51,478 nucleotides of DNA, from the NCBI RefSeq assembly GCF_000189275.1, contig NZ_AEVT01000060.1, positions 1 to 51,478 on the forward strand. The letters run 5' to 3'. Of the stretch, positions 48,931 to 51,478 are shown in pieces (the stretch's first letter is position 1; every line of letters starts with the position of its first letter). This DNA is from Vibrio sinaloensis DSM 21326. Lineage in GTDB: Bacteria; Pseudomonadota; Gammaproteobacteria; Enterobacterales; Vibrionaceae. The translations under genes and the position numbers were made by a program. The notes below the pieces were generated by a model. It was not told the DNA's origin. It saw only the letters and a list, made by a program, of their open reading frames with translations, and ran no database searches.

Positions 48931-51006
48931 CTAGTATTCTATCACTCGCTTGAAAGGCGGTAGGGAGTCAAGCAAGGATTTTCCGTAGCGTTTTGTTACG
49001 ATACGTCGGTCAAGGATGATGACTTTACCAGAATCCCTTTCTTTGCGCAGCAGACGCCCGACAGATTGGATCAGTTTTTTACTCGCCTCTGGCACAGTAA
49101 TCTGCATAAACGGGTTACCACCACGATTTTCTATATACTCTGCATGCGCTTGCTCTACCGGTGAGGTGGGAACGCCAAATGGAATTTTAGTGATGATCAG
49201 GTTTTCCAATAATTCGCCCGGTAAGTCTAAACCTTCGGAGAAGCTGCCCGTGCCAAATAGAATGCTGGTTTTTTTGCATTGAACTAAGGTTTTATGTTTC
49301 TTTAGTATTTCAGTTCGAGATTCTTGACCTTGAACCTGAAGTGCCCAGCCCTTTTTAACGAATAGTGTTGATAGTGCCTCTGCAACTTGATTCATCTGCC
49401 AATAGGAAGAGAATAAAACTAAGTTGGCTTGTTTGTCCTCAATTAAGTTAGGCAATATATCGATAAGATATTCCGTAAACTGAGGTGCTTGAGGTTCGTA
49501 TTTCATTTTCGGCACACGCAGTTCTGCCTGATTGGCGTAATCAAATGGAGAAGCGAGTGCAAGAAATCGTACGCCATCTTCCGCTTTTTCACTAACCCCA
49601 GCTTGGCGGCAGAAAAAACTAAACGAGTTTAGCGCGCGCATGGTTGCCGATGTGAGTACAGCGCCGACGCATCGGCTCCATAATTGCTGGTCTAATTGCC
49701 AGCCCACCTCAAGTGGCGAGACGTTAACGATGAAATCACTCTCTCGTTCAGGGTTTACTTCTAACCACCTTGCTAACGGCGCCCCTTTTTCTCTCTGTGG
49801 CTCTGCCATCAACTGCCATACTGCGGCTAAGTTATCCATTCGTTGGATGTAGAACCCGAGCTCTGCCAGTGCGGGCTCCGCTAATCTATCGGCGACTTCA
49901 CCATCTTTTACTCGCTCGGCAATTAAATCTGCGATTTTTCCCACTGCCTGTGCACCTTTTTGGCTGAGCTTTTTTAACTCTTTTGATTCTTCATCTAACC
50001 AACTTGGCAATTCTCCATTTTCAAATCGATAGATGTTCTCTTCAAAATGGCTAGGGTCGAACCGAGTTGCTAGCTGAGAAAGGGAAGGTATGAGTTGTTG
50101 AACCGAGTCTTGAAGCTCGTTACGGAATCGGCCGACTCTTTTTTCATCAGCTAGATTGGCAAATTTCGTCACTGACTGGTTGAGGCGCTCTAGCCATGCG
50201 GCTGCGCCCTTTAAACTCGCGGCCGCAGACGAGTGGTCTCGCGCAACATGAGGTAAGTGATGAGCTTCGTCGAACACGTAAATGGTATTTTCAGGCTCGG
50301 GTAGGATAACGCCACCCCCTAGATCCGCATCGGCCATTACTAAGCTGTGATTGGCAATAATGACATCGGCTTTGTCCATTTCAGAGCGCGCTTTTTGGAA
50401 TGGGCAACCTCTATGCGCGGGCATGGTACCGTTGCAACTGTGCTTGTCGCTGACAATCAATTGCCAAATCTCATCGGCGATGGGCTTAGGCCAAGAGTCT
50501 CTGTCGCCATCCCATTTATTTTCCGCGAGCTTTTTGTACATCAATTCTAATTGGTCGATGTCTTTCTTTTTCGGTTTGCTTTCAAACATGGCCAACTGAC
50601 CACCATCGACTCCCGATGCGGAGGCGAGTTTTTCCGCGCAACAATACCTTTGTCTTCCCTTCGCCAATAGAAAAGAAAACTCGCGGTCTGTGAGTCGTCT
50701 ATATAGAGGGAGATCTTTATTTACCAACTGCTCTTGTAAAGCCACCGTTGCTGTCGAGATCACCACCTTGCGATTATTAAAAAGAGCAACAGGGATCGTG
50801 GCCATTAAATAGGAGAGTGACTTACCGATACCAGTCCCCGCTTCGGCGACAATGATGCGATTCGATTTGTGATATTCGCCACACAGTGTTTTAGCGATCT
50901 CTGCAACAAGATAGTTTTGCGCACGACGAGGTACAAAGTTTTCTAGCTGCGATTGCAGATTTTGATAGCTAGTGCGAATGGATTGTTGGATTTTACTGGT
51001 GATCAT
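48931..51006 (-). CDS. dinG: ATP-dependent DNA helicase DinG
   Basis: A 691-residue XPD-like 5'-3' superfamily 2 helicase that unwinds DNA and R-loops. Walker A is AEAGTGIGKS (lysine near residue 62), the iron-sulphur cluster cysteines are suggested by RYCCAEK near 121 and HSCNGTMPAHRGCPF near 193, and motif II is DEAHHLP near 246. LTSATM, FGTGSFSEGLDLPGE and QSVGRLLRKERD are later motifs. ATG 51006 is chosen because GAGAG precedes it; an in-frame start at 51042 would lie ahead of the leader hairpin. In Enterobacteria dinG is SOS-controlled, but I find no LexA box here. Confidence 0.94.
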   Translation of the reverse strand: MITSKIQQSIRTSYQNLQSQLENFVPRRAQNYLVAEIAKTLCGEYHKSNRIIVAEAGTGIGKSLSYLMATIPVALFNNRKVVISTATVALQEQLVNKDLPLYRRLTDREFSFLLAKGRQRYCCAEKLASASGVDGGQLAMFESKPKKKDIDQLELMYKKLAENKWDGDRDSWPKPIADEIWQLIVSDKHSCNGTMPAHRGCPFQKARSEMDKADVIIANHSLVMADADLGGGVILPEPENTIYVFDEAHHLPHVARDHSSAAASLKGAAAWLERLNQSVTKFANLADEKRVGRFRNELQDSVQQLIPSLSQLATRFDPSHFEENIYRFENGELPSWLDEESKELKKLSQKGAQAVGKIADLIAERVKDGEVADRLAEPALAELGFYIQRMDNLAAVWQLMAEPQREKGAPLARWLEVNPERESDFIVNVSPLEVGWQLDQQLWSRCVGAVLTSATMRALNSFSFFCRQAGVSEKAEDGVRFLALASPFDYANQAELRVPKMKYEPQAPQFTEYLIDILPNLIEDKQANLVLFSSYWQMNQVAEALSTLFVKKGWALQVQGQESRTEILKKHKTLVQCKKTSILFGTGSFSEGLDLPGELLENLIITKIPFGVPTSPVEQAHAEYIENRGGNPFMQITVPEASKKLIQSVGRLLRKERDSGKVIILDRRIVTKRYGKSLLDSLPPFKRVIEY

Positions 51007-51045
51007 ACTGTGCTCTCTGTAGCGGGAGAGGGATGATAGCACAGT
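51007..51045 (-). promoter_or_regulatory. Hairpin covering the dinG ribosome binding site
   Basis: In the dinG leader, ACTGTGCT pairs perfectly with AGCACAGT, the second arm lying directly against the ATG. Inside, CTCTC can pair with GAGAG, the likely ribosome binding site. A folded transcript would hide the start of translation. Confidence 0.5.
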
Positions 51046-51420
51046 TCTCTAAGCGCTACTCAGCTCACGAAATAGAATCCTTATTAATCAAATGTGGATC
51101 TTGTTCACAAAAAAAAACTGAACCATCAGCAACTTAGATTAATTTCTAAATGTAAAATATATATAACTCTACAACTTGGTGTTTGGTGGTTAAAAATTCT
51201 GGTATTAACTTTTTTTTAGCTTGTTTTTGGTGTTTATTGCTAGTGTTCGCTTTTTATTTCTTTTCAATATTATCTTGCTACATCCTATGAACTTGGTCGT
51301 AAATTATGCGCAAAATAATGCAAGCTATTGATTTCCATTGATTTTATTGTTTTTTTATAAGTTTTTTTAGATCATTTGACACGCAGGATAATCTTTTGCA
51401 ATCTAGACCCCGCAATTTAC
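51046..51420. promoter_or_regulatory. AT-rich divergent upstream region at the window end
   Basis: About 375 bp with no gene seen. TGTGG...TTCACA (51093-51109) looks like a CRP site but its spacing is one base too long. A consensus -35 TTGACA is at 51376-51381, but no good -10 follows at the right distance. Confidence 0.35.
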
Positions 51421-51478
51421 ATGGCGATGGCATCTGACCAACAAGAGTTCAGAGTCATCATCAAAAAACATAAAAGGG
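51421..51478 (+). CDS. Possible start of a gene leaving the window
   Basis: From ATG 51421 (or 51427) an open frame reads MAMASDQQEFRVIIKKHKR to the window edge. Its composition is protein-like, but no ribosome binding site is evident and 19 codons are too few to identify it. Confidence 0.3.
   Translation, partial: MAMASDQQEFRVIIKKHKR

Noticed and set aside
51093..51109. CRP site TGTGG...TTCACA near the window end
   Set aside because: The two half-sites are one base too far apart and the left half has a mismatch.
51376..51406. Strong promoter with TTGACA -35
   Set aside because: No acceptable -10 occurs 16-18 bases downstream.

Overview
The window comes from a Vibrio-like gammaproteobacterium, probably the larger chromosome. 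The support is gene content and order: a fructose-type PTS cluster with an AraC regulator, the psrA-fadE-fabV neighbourhood, xthA, the dinG/yfcA/priC/ybaM/roxA cluster, and a VpsL-M-N-O-type exopolysaccharide operon. The protein sequences look Vibrio-like throughout. I cannot name the species. No integrase, insertion sequence, rRNA or CRISPR array was seen.

Layout. (1) 1-4480: PTS genes, namely a truncated EIIA-containing gene, an AraC regulator, an HPr-EIIA fusion, a free EIIB, and a three-domain EII in A-C-B order. (2) 4711-4798: tRNA-Ser(GGA) with its own promoter and terminator. (3) 4839-18918: a defence island directly behind the tRNA. It opens with a divergent pair of unrecognised genes (a winged-helix-like/membrane/zinc-ribbon-like protein and a CoiA-like zinc-ribbon protein) around a palindromic operator candidate. 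Next comes a tightly packed run hsdM-hsdS-abi-hsdR-mcrB-mcrC that joins a type I restriction-modification system to a type IV McrBC system. It ends with an HNH endonuclease that may carry a phosphorothioate-DNA (SBD-like) reader domain. (4) about 19078-19422: a wrecked class II ketose-bisphosphate aldolase gene, a scar between the island and the next locus. (5) 20123-35587: an exopolysaccharide locus. It has an initiating hexose-1-P transferase, a separate outer-membrane barrel plus a short OPX protein, a Wzc-like co-polymerase with a degenerate ATPase site, flippase, polymerase, three glycosyltransferases, a small membrane protein and two secreted proteins of unknown function. (6) 35630-38065: a PLP enzyme, a YnjH-like protein, a PPC/DUF296 protein and a serine acetyltransferase. 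(7) 38605-43876: fatty-acid metabolism (psrA, fadE, fabV) and xthA. (8) 44085-51006: a chemoreceptor and a minus-strand cluster dinG-yfcA-priC-ybaM-roxA.

How the genes work together. The type I modification genes come first in the defence run and the two restriction activities follow, with stop/start overlaps at most junctions, so production is probably coupled. The exopolysaccharide genes cover initiation, chain assembly, flipping, polymerisation and export; nucleotide-sugar synthesis must be encoded elsewhere. psrA has an apparent FadR site and an apparent PsrA site upstream, which suggests a nested fatty-acid circuit controlling fadE.

The most novel-looking items are the divergent pair at 4839-7033, the HNH nuclease at 17791-18918, a perfect 14-bp stem just ahead of the exopolysaccharide operon, a structured leader at 32311-32367, a probable minus-strand small RNA ending at 38279-38307, and a hairpin covering the dinG ribosome binding site. 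All functional statements are from reading the sequence; no database search was run.
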